33,100 nt of DNA. It comes from Gracilimonas amylolytica (lineage in GTDB: Bacteria; Bacteroidota; Rhodothermia; Balneolales; Balneolaceae). The notes under the pieces are model-generated. The model was not told the DNA's origin. It ran no database searches and worked only from the letters and a program-made list of their open reading frames with translations. This document shows, piece after piece, positions 32,984 to 33,100 of the stretch. The DNA lies in NCBI RefSeq assembly GCF_002911695.1, contig NZ_PQBS01000038.1:6108-39207 (forward strand), given 5' to 3'. Position numbers and translations under genes: made by a program. Within the stretch, counting starts at the first letter, position 1. Every line of letters starts with the position of its first letter.

Positions 32984-33100
32984 CGAACCTGCCTCGCCGG
33001 CACCAGGTTTCGAAGTGGATCCTATAAATCGATTTTCTGATCCTGTAAATCCCGGTTCAAAACGAGGTAATGACCAAAGCCACTGCTGTTTTACCTACCA
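32984..33100. repeat. Upstream segment duplicated with dehydrogenase copy B, cut by window edge
   Basis: Close match to 29231-29348. The short palindrome at 32986-33009 has lost a few bases of its second arm compared with 29233-29257. Confidence 0.8.

Overview
The window is a surface-polysaccharide (O-antigen or capsule type) biosynthesis locus. All recognisable genes lie on the minus strand, so transcription runs from high to low coordinates. The organism is probably a Gram-negative bacterium of the Bacteroidota or the neighbouring Balneolota/Rhodothermota. This is a low-confidence inference from gene content, weak ribosome-binding sites and repeat-rich intergenic DNA. No rRNA, tRNA, CRISPR array or transposase gene was seen.

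Layout from the 5' end of transcription (right) to the left. Bases 31366-33100 hold a UDP-HexNAc 6-dehydrogenase (WbpA/TviB type, copy B) with its upstream repeats. Bases 30052-31035 hold a nucleotide-sugar C4-epimerase. Bases 27602-28936 hold a second dehydrogenase (copy A), a clear paralogue of copy B. From 28936 to 9500 there is one nearly unbroken run of 19 overlapping or tightly spaced genes. First come legB, legC, legH, legI, legG, ptmE, legF, ptmF and ptmA, a legionaminic acid pathway of the Campylobacter GDP-sugar type. Next is a PseA/WbpG-type N-acetyl sugar amidotransferase with dedicated HisH-like and HisF-like partners, expected to make an acetamidino group. Then come a sulfotransferase, a Wzy-like polymerase, a Wzx/MurJ-like flippase, an asparagine-synthase homologue, a GT4 glycosyltransferase and a second GT-B glycosyltransferase. 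After a 206-bp gap follow a HpcH/HpaI-type aldolase, a second asparagine-synthase homologue and the initiating sugar-phosphate transferase. Separate further left are a FlaA1/WbpM-type membrane 4,6-dehydratase, a UDP-glucose 6-dehydrogenase and a ParE-type toxin-antitoxin pair.

Together the genes suggest a repeat unit built on undecaprenyl phosphate. It probably contains legionaminic acid, possibly the 5-acetamidino form. It also likely contains one or more uronic acids from the dehydrogenases and epimerase, amidated by the asparagine-synthase homologues as in WbpS/WbtH systems. It may also carry a sulfate ester. The unit would be flipped by the Wzx-like protein and polymerised by the Wzy-like protein.

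The middle (about 6-21 kb) is far more AT-rich than the flanks, typical of exchanged serotype-specific cassettes. The intergenic islands at 1-1870, 3047-4050, 28937-30051 and 32701-33100 are packed with repeats. These are 133-bp elements with 12-bp terminal inverted repeats, composite hairpin-rich repeats, GC-rich 22-25 bp palindromes and drifting heptanucleotide arrays. They are the least explained part of the window.
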